Counted from the stretch's first letter, positions 28,671 through 37,571 are shown. The stretch: DNA of 64,000 nt from Comamonadaceae bacterium (GCA_947455145.1 CANGME010000002.1:186001-250000), one strand, 5' to 3'. Translations and numbers: made by a program. Notes: generated by a model not told the origin, from the letters alone.

Positions 28671-29293
28671 TTCTGAGCACCTTGTTTGGTTGCGATAAGT
28701 TCACCGAGCTTGGCGATGTCTTCATCCTTGACGTGAACCATGTCTTTGAGCTTGTCAACGTCAACTTCTTCCACGTCTTCAGCACGCATGGGCCATTCGC
28801 CGTCTTTCAGGCAAACGATGCAGCGCAAAATTTCCACCACGCCTTGCACCAGCAGCATGGCGCCAGCCAAAGGAATAATGGTTTTGAAAGGATAGATCGC
28901 CGGACCGTCCGAGGTGATGTTTGAAATCTCCTTGATGGCCCAGGACTCAGCGGCGTAAAAATACCCCGCCCATGCCAGTGCGAACACGCCTGGAACAAAG
29001 AACAAGATGTACAACGCCAAGTCCAGGCCCGCCTGTAGACGTGGCGGGAAAAACCCGTACAGCACGTCCCCGCGAACGTGGCCGTTCTTGGACAAGGTGT
29101 AAGCACCCGCCATCATGAACATAGAGCCGTACATCATGATCATGATGTCAAAGGCCCAAGAGTGGGGGTTGTCAAGGACATAGCGGGAGAACACCTCCCA
29201 GGTGATCAGGACCGTGAGCGCCAAGATCAACCAGGAAAAAACGTGCCCTAGCCACGTGCTGACCTTGTCAACGGATAGAAAAAAGTTCTGCAT
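28667..29293 (-). CDS. dctQ: TRAP transporter small permease (DctQ)
   Basis: 208 aa with four predicted membrane segments, e.g. GHVFSWLILALTVLITWEVF and IIPLAGAMLLVQGVVEIL, and the DctQ signature around FSRYVLDNPHSWAFDIM. It forms the membrane unit with DctM. A charged C-terminal tail of about 45 residues (DVEEVDVDKLKDMVHVKDED) extends beyond the usual end. Coupled to dctM by a 4-nt overlap; separated from the binding-protein gene by a terminator hairpin. Confidence 0.92.
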   Translation of the reverse strand: MQNFFLSVDKVSTWLGHVFSWLILALTVLITWEVFSRYVLDNPHSWAFDIMIMMYGSMFMMAGAYTLSKNGHVRGDVLYGFFPPRLQAGLDLALYILFFVPGVFALAWAGYFYAAESWAIKEISNITSDGPAIYPFKTIIPLAGAMLLVQGVVEILRCIVCLKDGEWPMRAEDVEEVDVDKLKDMVHVKDEDIAKLGELIATKQGAQK

Positions 29294-29305
29294 ATTGAAT
29301 CTACT

Positions 29306-29342
29306 AAAAAAAACAACCGTCCAGGTTTTCGCTGGACGGTTG
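29306..29342 (-). terminator. Intercistronic terminator between dctP and dctQ
   Basis: On the minus strand CAACCGTCCAG and CTGGACGGTTG form an 11-bp stem with a seven-base loop, followed by eight T residues. It sits 20 nt after the dctP stop. Partial termination here would leave much more mRNA for the binding protein than for the permeases, which is the usual stoichiometry. Confidence 0.9.
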
Positions 29343-29362
29343 CGTAGGTTTGAAAAACCTTT

Positions 29363-30481
29363 TTAAGCCTTCTTGGCGCCAAAGAAGTAGTTAACAGCCA
29401 TGCGGCGGTTAATTATCACGTCTTGATCCCATTTGACGGCGCGGCTAGCAAATGCTTTTTGCGATTCAATGATGACTTTGAACATGGGGTTTTCAGCTGA
29501 TTTTTTCACCAGAATTTCGTCCCACAGCTTGAGCTGGTCTTGCAAAACGGAATCAGGTGTCTTGTAGAACTTGACCTTGTCTTTGGTCTGGAGCTCGATG
29601 TAGTCCTTGGAATAACGGTCAATCGCTTTCCAGGACATGTCGGCAGAAGCGGCTTCCACAGCACCAGAGATGATGGCCTTCATTTTTGCAGGCAAGGCAT
29701 CGTACTTGGGCTTGTTGAACATGATCTCGAAGGTCTCAGCGCTCTGGTGGAAGCTTTGCAGCATGCACACCTTGGACACATCAGGGAAACCCAACAAACG
29801 GTCTGAGGTGGCGTTGTTGAACTCAGCACCGTCGAGCAGGCCACGGTCCATGGCGGGCACGATTTCGCCACCAGGCAAGGCGTTAACCGCAGCGCCCATG
29901 GCTGTGAACAAGTCAATGGCCAAGCCGTTGGTGCGGAACTTCAGACCCTTAAAGTCTGCAGACTTGGTGATGGGCTTTTTGAACCAGCCCAGAGGCTGCG
30001 TGGCCATAGGGCCATAAAGGAAGGACTGCACACCGCTCATGCCGATAGAGGCATACAGCTTGGACAGCAGCTCTTGGCCACCGCCATATTTGTGCCAGGC
30101 CAGCAGCATGTTGGCGTCCATGCCAAAAGCTGGGCCAGAGTTCCACAATGACAGCGCATTTTGCTTGCCATAGTGGTAACCCAAAACACCGTGGCCGCCG
30201 TCCAGCGTACCTTTGGAAACCGCTTCGAGCAAACCGAAGGCCGGCACCACAGCACCAGCGGGCAAAACTTCAATTTTGAGTTCGCCGCCGGTCATGTCGT
30301 TCACTTTTTTAGCGAAGTCGGTGGCGTATTCATGGAAGATGTCCTTGGAAGGCCAAGTGGACTGAAAGCGCAGGGAGGTAACTGTCTGGGCAGTGGCCAC
30401 CATGGGGGCAGACATGGCACCAGCGGCCAGGGCTGCGCCCTTGAGCAAACTACGACGACGAGGGGTTTTGTGATCAGTCAC
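29363..30481 (-). CDS. dctP: TRAP transporter substrate-binding protein (DctP family)
   Basis: 372 aa. I chose the GTG at 30481, which follows GGAGACCCTA and gives VTDHKTPRRRSLLKGAALAA, a twin-arginine type signal peptide; the open frame extends 22 codons upstream without meaning. The mature protein has the family's FQSTWPSKDIFHEYATDFAK and GLKFRTNGLAIDLFTAMGA, with the ligand-carboxylate arginine in the latter. This subgroup binds 2-oxo or aromatic/aliphatic monocarboxylates; the ligand is not predictable here. First gene of dctP-dctQ-dctM and divergent from the FAH-family gene by 262 bp. Confidence 0.93.
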   Translation of the reverse strand: MTDHKTPRRRSLLKGAALAAGAMSAPMVATAQTVTSLRFQSTWPSKDIFHEYATDFAKKVNDMTGGELKIEVLPAGAVVPAFGLLEAVSKGTLDGGHGVLGYHYGKQNALSLWNSGPAFGMDANMLLAWHKYGGGQELLSKLYASIGMSGVQSFLYGPMATQPLGWFKKPITKSADFKGLKFRTNGLAIDLFTAMGAAVNALPGGEIVPAMDRGLLDGAEFNNATSDRLLGFPDVSKVCMLQSFHQSAETFEIMFNKPKYDALPAKMKAIISGAVEAASADMSWKAIDRYSKDYIELQTKDKVKFYKTPDSVLQDQLKLWDEILVKKSAENPMFKVIIESQKAFASRAVKWDQDVIINRRMAVNYFFGAKKA

Positions 30482-30743
30482 TAGGGTCTCCAGTTGTAAA
30501 AAGGGGCGAAACAAGTCTGCGGGCATTCTCCACCATCCCAGAAGCAAACCCCCCTAGGGTTATTACCAACACCCCACCGGTTAACCCTCTCGTATATGGA
30601 AAACAGTTTTTACTTATCGCACTCACAGCACCTCTGCGCTTTGCGCTTGCCTTTGGCTTGCCCTGACACACAAGCTCCTCTAGACTCCCGTGTTTGATTC
30701 GGCATTTTTCACCATAACCTTCACTCATCAAAGGATTCGACTC

Positions 30744-31529
30744 ATGGACAGACGTCATTTTTTCCAAAGCACCAGCCTGGTCACCACTGGTGCGCTGGTT
30801 GGCTGCGCCCTGCCCGGTGTGGCTCAGCAGCAGGCCAAGACGCCATTTACGGTGCCCGCCATCACCGTTCCCATTGTGGGCAGTGACGAGGTGTTCCCGG
30901 TGCGCCGCATCTACTGCATTGGCCGCAACTACCGCGCCCACGCCATCGAGATGGGTTCCAACCCCGACCGCGAGCCGCCTTTTTTCTTCCAGAAACCCAC
31001 TGACGCGATTCAGTTTGTTCCCCCAGGTACGGTGGCCGACCACCCCTACCCCACGCTGACCAAAAACTACCACTACGAAGCCGAGCTGGTAGCCGCTTTA
31101 GGCCGTGGCGGGCGCAACATCTCGGTGGAGCAGGCGCTGGACTATGTGTATGGCTACTCCCTCGGGCTGGACATGACACGGCGCGACCTGCAACGCGCCA
31201 TGGGCGATGAGAAAAAGCCCTGGGAAATTGGCAAAAGCTTTGACAAGTCCGCCCCTATTGGTGCCATCCACAAACTGGCGCAAACCGGTCACTTCACCAA
31301 AGGGTCGATATGGCTTAACGTTAACGGAAAGACCAAGCAAAAAGCCGACTTGAGCCAGATGATCTGGTCGGTGGCCGAGCAGATTTCCAAGCTCTCGCAA
31401 GCCTTTGAGCTGTTCCCCGGCGACATCATTTACTCGGGCACACCCGAGAACGTGGGCCCAGTGGTGCGGGGTGATGTGATTGAAATGCACATCGACGGCC
31501 TGCCTAACCTGAGCGTCAAGATCGTCTAA
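30744..31529 (+). CDS. Fumarylacetoacetate hydrolase-family protein with an export signal
   Basis: 261 aa. Core FAH fold: YCIGRNYRAHAIEMG, metal-binding YHYEAELVAALG, GYSLGLDMTRRDLQ and IIYSGTPENVGPV. Such enzymes hydrolyse C-C bonds of acylpyruvates or dehydrate/isomerise related 2-oxo acids and are normally cytoplasmic. Unusually this one begins MDRRHFFQSTSLVTTGALVG followed by CALPGVAQQQ, which looks like a twin-arginine signal with a possible lipobox (LVGC). Start at 30744 has AAGGA upstream. It opens a plus-strand run with the SAF dehydrogenase (19 nt gap) and is divergent from the TRAP operon, so ligand import and turnover may be linked (inference). Confidence 0.88.
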   Translation: MDRRHFFQSTSLVTTGALVGCALPGVAQQQAKTPFTVPAITVPIVGSDEVFPVRRIYCIGRNYRAHAIEMGSNPDREPPFFFQKPTDAIQFVPPGTVADHPYPTLTKNYHYEAELVAALGRGGRNISVEQALDYVYGYSLGLDMTRRDLQRAMGDEKKPWEIGKSFDKSAPIGAIHKLAQTGHFTKGSIWLNVNGKTKQKADLSQMIWSVAEQISKLSQAFELFPGDIIYSGTPENVGPVVRGDVIEMHIDGLPNLSVKIV

Positions 31530-31548
31530 CCCCAACCGGCCTGCCACC

Positions 31549-32886
31549 ATGTCCCTTTTTGCAAAGCTCCAGCAACGCGCTGCTGACAACAAACCCATTC
31601 GCATCGGCCTGATCGGTGCGGGCAAATTCGGCAGCATGTACCTGGCGCAAATCCCACGCACACCGGGTGTGCACTTGGTGGCCATTGCCGACCTGAACCC
31701 CGAGGGCGCGCGTGTCAACCTCGCCCGCGTGGGGTGGAATCCAGCGCAAACTCAGGCCACATCAGCGCAAGCAGCTATAAAAACAGGAGCAACCTGGATC
31801 ACCGACGACTGGCAGGCCTTGATCAAGATTTCTGAGATCGACGTCATCGTGGAGTGCACCGGCTCGCCGGTGCATGCGGTTGATCACATCCTGGGCGCGT
31901 TCGAGCAGGGCAAACACGTCGTCAACGTGACCGTGGAGGCCGACGCTTTTTGTGGCCCGCTGCTGGCGCGCAAGGCGGCGGAAAAGGGCTTGATTTATTC
32001 GCTGGCCTTTGGCGACCAACCCGCGCTGATTTGTGACTTGGTGGACTGGGCTCGCACCTGCGGCTTTCCTGTGGTGGCGGCGGGGCGCGGTCACAAGTGG
32101 CTGCCGCACTTCAGCCAGAGCACACCTGACACCGTGTGGGGCTACTACGGCCTCACGCCTGAGCAAGCCGAGCGCGGTGGTCTCAACCCCAAGATGTTCA
32201 ACAGCTTTCTGGATGGCTCCAAGCCCTCGATTGAGAGCACAGCCGTCAGCAACGCCACAGGTTTGAGTGTGCCCAGCAACGGCCTGCTCTACCCACCGGC
32301 GAGCGTGGAAGACATCCCCTTTGTCACCCGCCCCATCTCTGAGGGCGGCGTGCTGGAGAAAAAAGGCATGGTGGAAGTCATCTCTTCGCTGGAGACCGAT
32401 GGCCGCGTCATCCCCTACGACATCCGCATGGGCGTGTGGGTCACGGTGGAAGCCGAGACCGACTACATCAAAAACTGCTTTGAAGAGTACAACGCCCATA
32501 CCGACCCGAGCGGGCGCTATTTCACGCTGTACAAGCGCTGGCATTTGATTGGTCTGGAGGTGGGCGTTTCGGTCGCCTCGGTCGCGCTGCGCGGTGAGGC
32601 CACGGGTGTGGCCACCGCTTGGAACGCCGATGTGGTGGCCACCGCCAAGCGCGATTTAAAGCCCGGCGAGCTGCTGGACGGCGAAGGCGGCTACACCGTG
32701 TGGGGCAAGCTGTTGCCCGCCACCACGTCCAAGAAAATGGGTGGCCTGCCGCTGGGTCTGGCTCACAACGTGAAAGTGATTCGCCCCGTGAAACAAGGCC
32801 AGTCGCTGACCTGGGACGACGTTCAAATGGACAACTCGCGCGCCTACACTGTGCGCCGTGAAATGGAAGCTCTGTTCCCCGTATGA
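31549..32886 (+). CDS. NAD(P)-binding oxidoreductase with C-terminal SAF domain
   Basis: 445 aa. N-terminal Rossmann domain (IRIGLIGAGKFGSMYLAQI) related to homoserine dehydrogenase/Gfo-Idh-MocA enzymes, with VECTGSPVHAVDH; the C-terminal about 75 residues form an SAF-like domain (AKRDLKPGELLDGEGGYTVW to PVKQGQSLTWDDVQMD). Related fused proteins act on sugars or sugar acids, but the substrate is unknown. Residues about 68-81 are encoded by a short repeat-like stretch (31753-31793) that may be an in-frame insertion. Its stop overlaps the next start by 4 nt. Confidence 0.85.
   Translation: MSLFAKLQQRAADNKPIRIGLIGAGKFGSMYLAQIPRTPGVHLVAIADLNPEGARVNLARVGWNPAQTQATSAQAAIKTGATWITDDWQALIKISEIDVIVECTGSPVHAVDHILGAFEQGKHVVNVTVEADAFCGPLLARKAAEKGLIYSLAFGDQPALICDLVDWARTCGFPVVAAGRGHKWLPHFSQSTPDTVWGYYGLTPEQAERGGLNPKMFNSFLDGSKPSIESTAVSNATGLSVPSNGLLYPPASVEDIPFVTRPISEGGVLEKKGMVEVISSLETDGRVIPYDIRMGVWVTVEAETDYIKNCFEEYNAHTDPSGRYFTLYKRWHLIGLEVGVSVASVALRGEATGVATAWNADVVATAKRDLKPGELLDGEGGYTVWGKLLPATTSKKMGGLPLGLAHNVKVIRPVKQGQSLTWDDVQMDNSRAYTVRREMEALFPV
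31753..31793. repeat. Short mosaic repeat inside a coding region
   Basis: CAGGCCACATCAGCGCAAGC AGCTATAAAAACAGGAGCAAC shares its ends (CAGGC ... GGAGCAAC) with the intergenic copy at 54031-54083 and the GCGCAAGCAGC core with the reverse complement of 40272-40320. I believe such AGCTAT/GCAAGCAGC elements are common in Comamonadaceae, but this rests on memory, not a search. Confidence 0.45.
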
Positions 32887-34016
32887 AACCCATCCAGCTC
32901 TTCGACCCCGCGTCCAGCACCTACACCTATGTGCTGTTTGACCAAGCCACGCGTGAGGCGCTCATCATCGACCCGGTGGACGAGCAAATCGAGCGCGACC
33001 TGGCCGTGCTGCGCGAGTACGGCCTCAAGCTGCTGTGGACGGTGGAAACCCACGCCCATGCCGACCACATCACCAGCGCCGGACTGCTGACCGAGCACAC
33101 CGGCGCGCAGACGGCCGCGCCCGCAGGCTGCGGCATCACCACCGCAGCCACCCAGTTGCAGAACAGCAGCGTGCTCAAATTTGGCCAGCTGCAAATCCGC
33201 GCACTGGCCACGCCCGGCCACACGGCGGGCAGCATGAGTTATGTGTGGGAAGACGGACAGGGCGCAAGCCTGGGCCACGTCTTCACCGGCGACACCCTGC
33301 TCATCAACGGCTGTGGCCGCACCGACTTTCAATCCGGCAGCGCCGCGGATCTTTACCGCAGCCTGACCCAAGTGTTGTTCGCCCTGCCCGACAGCACCAC
33401 CGTCTGGCCCGGCCATGATTACCAGGGTCGCAGCCACTCCAGTATTGGCGCAGAAAAGAAAAGTAACGCCCGTGTGGCAGGCAAGACTGAGGCCGAGTTC
33501 GTCGCCATCATGGCCGAGCTGCACCTGCCCAAACCCAAACGCATTGACGAAGCGGTGCCCGCCAACCTCACATCCGGCTTGCGCCACGACGCGGGGGGTG
33601 GCGCGCTGCTCACCGCGCGCGTGTCCGAGGGATACGCCGGTGACGTCTCGGCTCAACTGGCACATCAATGGATGCAGTCGGGCGAGGCTGTGTTGATTGA
33701 CGTGCGCACCGACGCTGAACGAGAGTGGGTCGGCTTCATCCCCGGTGCTGTGGCGCTGGCCTGGAAGCAATGGCCCGGCATGGCGATGAATGCTGGCTTT
33801 GACGAAGCCCTGCGCGCCGCTGTGCCCCCAAGCAAAAAAGCGCTGATGTTATGCCGCAGCGGCGTACGCTCTATCGCTGCCGCCAAACGCGCCACCGAGC
33901 TGGGTCTGCAGGCCTACAACATCCTGGAAGGCTTTGAAGGCGACCCCGACGAACACGCGCACCGCGGCCACAAAGGCGGCTGGCGCTACCAAAACTTACC
34001 CTGGCGACAGGGCTGA
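32883..34016 (+). CDS. Persulfide dioxygenase-rhodanese fusion protein
   Basis: 377 aa. The N-terminal metallo-beta-lactamase domain (about 1-240) has the ETHE1-type iron site [22 protein letters not shown] and [17 protein letters not shown]; the C-terminal rhodanese domain (about 255-375) has the active-site loop MLCRSGVRS. Such fusions oxidise glutathione persulfide to sulfite and exchange sulfane sulfur with thiosulfate. Coupled to the upstream oxidoreductase by a 4-nt overlap and followed by coaX after 4 nt. Confidence 0.93.
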   Translation: MKPIQLFDPASSTYTYVLFDQATREALIIDPVDEQIERDLAVLREYGLKLLWTVETHAHADHITSAGLLTEHTGAQTAAPAGCGITTAATQLQNSSVLKFGQLQIRALATPGHTAGSMSYVWEDGQGASLGHVFTGDTLLINGCGRTDFQSGSAADLYRSLTQVLFALPDSTTVWPGHDYQGRSHSSIGAEKKSNARVAGKTEAEFVAIMAELHLPKPKRIDEAVPANLTSGLRHDAGGGALLTARVSEGYAGDVSAQLAHQWMQSGEAVLIDVRTDAEREWVGFIPGAVALAWKQWPGMAMNAGFDEALRAAVPPSKKALMLCRSGVRSIAAAKRATELGLQAYNILEGFEGDPDEHAHRGHKGGWRYQNLPWRQG

Positions 34017-34020
34017 TCCC

Positions 34021-34800
34021 ATGACTTTTCTCGCCATCGACATTGGTAACACCCGCCTGAAATGGGCGCTGTTCGACAGCCCCCAACCCGGTGCGACGCT
34101 TCTGGCACAAGGCGCAGAGTTTTTAGACCACATCGACCTCCTGGCCGAAGGCGCGTGGGCCAAGCTGCCTGAACCCACTTGCATGCTGGGCTGCGTGGTG
34201 GCGGGCGATGCCATCAAACACCGCGTCGAAGCGCAATTGGAGTTGTGGGACGTCACCCCGCAATGGGTCGTGCCCAGCGCGCAAGAGGCAGGCCTGACCA
34301 ACGGCTACGACCATCCTGCCCGTCTGGGCGCTGACCGCTGGGTTGCCATGATCGGCGCATGGCACCGCATGTGTGCCATGGGTGCGCCACGCCCGGTGGT
34401 GGTGGCCATGGTGGGCACGGCCGTGACGGTCGAAGCCATCGACGCCAATGGCAAGTTTTTAGGCGGCTACATCCTGCCCGGCCACGGCATCATGCTCAAA
34501 GCCCTCGAATCCGGCACGGCAGGCTTGCACGTCCCCACTGGCGAAGTCACCGCCTTCCCAACCAACACCAGCGACGCGCTCACCAGCGGCGGCACCTTTG
34601 CCATTGCCGGGGCGATGGAGCGCATGGTGCAAGAGCTGCGCCAGCACACGGGCGTGGAGCCCTGGTGCGTCATGGCCGGCGGCGCAGGCTGGAAGATGGC
34701 CCCCAGCCTGACCATTCACTTCGAGCTGATGGACAACCTGATTTTTGACGGGCTGCTGGAGATTGCGAAGAGCCGTTGTTTGCAGCCTGCCAACGGGTGA
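34021..34800 (+). CDS. coaX: Type III pantothenate kinase
   Basis: 259 aa. First step of coenzyme A synthesis. The ASKHA-fold motifs are intact: [17 protein letters not shown] (phosphate 1), [28 protein letters not shown], and [15 protein letters not shown]. Start set at 34021; the longer frame upstream overlaps the rhodanese gene. The C-terminal [12 protein letters not shown] corresponds to the GGDA-like motif, slightly altered. Last gene of its run. Confidence 0.93.
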   Translation: MTFLAIDIGNTRLKWALFDSPQPGATLLAQGAEFLDHIDLLAEGAWAKLPEPTCMLGCVVAGDAIKHRVEAQLELWDVTPQWVVPSAQEAGLTNGYDHPARLGADRWVAMIGAWHRMCAMGAPRPVVVAMVGTAVTVEAIDANGKFLGGYILPGHGIMLKALESGTAGLHVPTGEVTAFPTNTSDALTSGGTFAIAGAMERMVQELRQHTGVEPWCVMAGGAGWKMAPSLTIHFELMDNLIFDGLLEIAKSRCLQPANG

Positions 34801-34850
34801 TCGAGCCAATGTGGTACGCAAATGTGTCACCCACAGCGCATTCAAATTCA

Positions 34851-34871
34851 TTACAATAAATAAAATTGTAA
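34851..34871. promoter_or_regulatory. Probable VapBC operator
   Basis: Perfect inverted repeat TTACAAT, seven-base spacer, ATTGTAA, ending 9 nt before the vapB start codon. Type II antitoxins of the AbrB fold bind such palindromes and repress their own operon; the position over the expected promoter fits. Confidence 0.7.
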
Positions 34872-34880
34872 GGAATATAA

Positions 34881-35102
34881 ATGTCCGAATCCACCATCAC
34901 CACCAAAGGCCAAACCACCGTGCCACAACCCATCCGTGATGCGCTGCACACGGCGCCGGGCACTAAACTTCAGTGGAACCTGATGCCCGATGGCACCATC
35001 ATTGTTCGCGCCAAAACCAAGTCCATCCTTGATTTGGCCGGCATCCTCAAAGCCCCCAAGGGCAAAAAAATCAGCATCGAAGACATGAATGCGTGGCGCT
35101 AA
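34881..35102 (+). CDS. vapB: AbrB/SpoVT-fold antitoxin (VapB type)
   Basis: 73 aa. SESTITTKGQTTVPQPIRDAL is the swapped-hairpin DNA-binding signature (residues 1-45), with the flexible toxin-wrapping tail behind it (LAGILKAPKGKKISIEDMNA). It should neutralise the adjacent PIN toxin and autoregulate through the palindrome upstream. Overlaps vapC by one nucleotide (TAATG). Confidence 0.9.
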   Translation: MSESTITTKGQTTVPQPIRDALHTAPGTKLQWNLMPDGTIIVRAKTKSILDLAGILKAPKGKKISIEDMNAWR

Positions 35103-35503
35103 TGGCGGTGCTGGACACCAACCTGCTGGTGCGCTACCTCGTCCAAGATGACGACGCGCAACTGGCTGCCGTCAAAAAACTGATCCGCACCGCCCTGCGT
35201 GCCGGAGAAACTTTGTTTGTGCCCATCACCGTCATGCTGGAGCTGGAGTGGGTATTGCGCGCCAACTTCAAGTTCAACAAAGATCAAGTCACCGCCGTGC
35301 TGTCCAATTTACTGGCAGCGGCTGAACTGACCTTTGAATCCGAAGCTGCAACCGAAATCGCCTTGGCTTTGTACAAGAAAAGCCGAGCGGATTTTTCTGA
35401 CTGCGTGCACATCGCCCTTGCGCATGTGGCGGGTCATGGCCCGCTGTGGACGTTTGACGTCGCAGCTTCCAAGACTGACGGAGCCCGGCTGCTCGGCGTG
35501 TGA
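35102..35503 (+). CDS. vapC: PIN-domain ribonuclease toxin (VapC type)
   Basis: 133 aa. The metal-binding acidic residues are present: VLDTNLLVRYLVQDD at the start, MLELEWVL in the middle, and ADFSDCVHIA and TFDVAA towards the end, so it should be an active Mg-dependent RNase. An in-frame start three codons upstream is possible; I chose the ATG overlapping the vapB stop. Toxin-antitoxin pair inserted between coaX and the convergent binding-protein gene. Confidence 0.9.
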   Translation: MAVLDTNLLVRYLVQDDDAQLAAVKKLIRTALRAGETLFVPITVMLELEWVLRANFKFNKDQVTAVLSNLLAAAELTFESEAATEIALALYKKSRADFSDCVHIALAHVAGHGPLWTFDVAASKTDGARLLGV

Positions 35504-35516
35504 GTCCACTCTTAAG

Positions 35517-36284
35517 CTAAGGCTCAATCCCCGCCGCCTTAAAAATTGCCTGCCCATTGGCACCGCCCAAGTACGTAACGAAAGCGCGTGCCGCTGCGGC
35601 CTGCGTTGTGCCGGTCATGACGGTGGCGCTGTATGCGGTGTAGTTTTGGATATCGGCAGGCAGGGGGCCGACGAACTTCAGGCCTTTGTCGCGGTACAGC
35701 AAGATTTCGGTGATGGCCCCAAAGCCAATCTCAGTGCCTTTGCCATTGAGCACGTGCTCCAGCACTGAGGCCCCATTCGGGTAACGGGTGCTGCGGGCCT
35801 GCACTTGCTCGTACAAACCTTGCTTCTTTAACCACGTTTCCAGGTACAGGCCGGTGGAGGCGCGGTTAAAGACCAGAGAATCGGCCTTGACAATGGCGGC
35901 CTTCAAGCTCTCCACGCTGCTCAAATCCGGCACAGGCGCGCCAGGTCGCACGGCCACGCCCAGTCCCACGCGGCCGACGTTCACGCCATTGGCCTCGGCC
36001 TTGCCCGCCTTCGCAAATTCATCAATCGCAGCGGGAGGCGCGAGCACCACGTCCCAAGCCTCGCCATCGGTGATGCGCTTGCGCAGTTGGGGCGCGGTGT
36101 TGAACTGCAACTTGATTTTGTGCCCGCTTTCTTTCTCAAAGGCGGCCACTGCGGGGTGCATGCCGGGCTCAATCGCACCGGCGCTCAGAACCTTAATTTC
36201 TACGGCGCTGGCCGATTGGATAACGCCGCTGAGTACCAAGCTACCGATCAGCAGACTGGATTGAAAAAGCTTGTGTCCACGCAT
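35517..36284 (-). CDS. ModA-like periplasmic substrate-binding protein (orphan)
   Basis: 255 aa. Signal peptide to about residue 28 (LLIGSLVLSGVIQSASA), then a class II binding-protein fold: IKVLSAGAIEPGMHPAV, DVVLAPPAAIDEF, YPNGASVLEHV and GAITEILLY. Related to molybdate-binding ModA but with no ABC permease or ATPase nearby and without clear conservation of the oxyanion site that I can verify. Its ATG abuts the stop of the M20 amidohydrolase (TGATG), suggesting coupling and perhaps binding of that enzyme's substrate. Confidence 0.82.
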   Translation of the reverse strand: MRGHKLFQSSLLIGSLVLSGVIQSASAVEIKVLSAGAIEPGMHPAVAAFEKESGHKIKLQFNTAPQLRKRITDGEAWDVVLAPPAAIDEFAKAGKAEANGVNVGRVGLGVAVRPGAPVPDLSSVESLKAAIVKADSLVFNRASTGLYLETWLKKQGLYEQVQARSTRYPNGASVLEHVLNGKGTEIGFGAITEILLYRDKGLKFVGPLPADIQNYTAYSATVMTGTTQAAAARAFVTYLGGANGQAIFKAAGIEP

Positions 36285-37486
36285 CACGTTTTCTCCTGTT
36301 CAGTTGCCAACCATTTGTGCGCCAGTTGCACCCAGTAGCTTGCGCCCAGGGGGATTAACTCGTCATTGAAGTCATAGCTCGGGTTGTGCAGCATGCACGG
36401 GCCTGCTCCATGCCCCATCTCGCGGTGCTGGCCGTCGCCATTGCCGATGAAGGCGTAGGCCCCCGGCTTGGCTTGCAGCATGTAGGCAAAGTCTTCGGCA
36501 CCCATGGTGGGTTCTTGGGCCAGCACGTTGTCTGCCCCAACGATGTCGGCCATCACCTGGCGCGCAAAGGCAACCTCAGGCGCTGAGTTGATGGTGGGCG
36601 GGTAGTTGCGGTCAAACTCAAAGTCGCAGCGTGCGCCAAAGGCGGCGCAGGTGTGCTCGGCCACTTCCTTCATTCGCTTCTCGATCAGGTCTAGCACCTC
36701 GAGCGTGAAAGTGCGCACCGTGCCTTGCAGCTCGCAGCTGTCCGGCGTGACATTGGTGGCCGCGCCGGCATGGATCATGGTGACGGTGATCACGCCCGCC
36801 TCAATCGGCTTGATGTTGCGGCTAATGATGGTCTGAAAGGCTTGCACCATCTGGCAGGCCACCGGCAGCGGGTCCAGGTTGTTGTGCGGCAGGGCGGCGT
36901 GGCCGCCTTTGCCGTGAATTGTGATTTTGAATTCGTTACTCGACGCCATCACCGGCCCCGGGCTCAAGGCAAACTGGCCTGCCGCCATGCCGGGCCAGTT
37001 GTGCATGCCAAACACGGCCTCCATGGGGAACTTGTCAAACAAGCCGTCGAGCATCATTTCCCGCGCGCCGCCACCGCCTTCTTCGGCCGGTTGAAAGATC
37101 ACGTACACCGTGCCATCAAAGGTGCGATTAGCCGCCAAGTGCTGCGCTGCGGCCAGCAGCATGGCGGTGTGCCCGTCATGACCGCAAGCGTGCATCTTGC
37201 CCGCATGCTGGCTGGCATGGGCGAAGGTGTTGAACTCTTGCATCGGCAGCGCATCCATGTCGGCGCGCAGCCCGACAGTGCGGTTTGAAGTGCCACCCTT
37301 GATGGTGCCCACCACGCCCGTACCGCCCAGCCCCCGGTGCACGGGAATACCCCACTCGGTGAGCTTGCGCGCCACCAGGTCAGAGGTCAGCACCTCTTCA
37401 AAACACAATTCGGGGTGAGCATGAATCTCGCGCCGCAAAGCGCTGATGCTGGCCGCTTGGGCCACGATGGAATCAATGACTTTCAT
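36284..37486 (-). CDS. M20-family amidohydrolase (hippurate hydrolase/aminoacylase-like)
   Basis: 400 aa zinc-dependent peptidase-fold enzyme that removes acyl groups from N-acyl amino acids or similar. Metal and catalytic residues: RADMDALPM, C101 and H103 in HACGHDGH, E137/E138 in QPAEEGGGGA, HNWPGMAAGQ, and the terminal metal His region HNPSYDFND. The dimerisation domain lies at about 185-300. No signal peptide. Overlaps the ModA-like gene by a single base. Confidence 0.93.
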   Translation of the reverse strand: MKVIDSIVAQAASISALRREIHAHPELCFEEVLTSDLVARKLTEWGIPVHRGLGGTGVVGTIKGGTSNRTVGLRADMDALPMQEFNTFAHASQHAGKMHACGHDGHTAMLLAAAQHLAANRTFDGTVYVIFQPAEEGGGGAREMMLDGLFDKFPMEAVFGMHNWPGMAAGQFALSPGPVMASSNEFKITIHGKGGHAALPHNNLDPLPVACQMVQAFQTIISRNIKPIEAGVITVTMIHAGAATNVTPDSCELQGTVRTFTLEVLDLIEKRMKEVAEHTCAAFGARCDFEFDRNYPPTINSAPEVAFARQVMADIVGADNVLAQEPTMGAEDFAYMLQAKPGAYAFIGNGDGQHREMGHGAGPCMLHNPSYDFNDELIPLGASYWVQLAHKWLATEQEKT

Positions 37487-37571
37487 AAGAGCTCCTTGGG
37501 TAAGAGTCTAGTCTGAACCGTCGCGAATTGCCACCCGGGGATTCCCCAAATGACCCCGCCCTGCGGCACGG

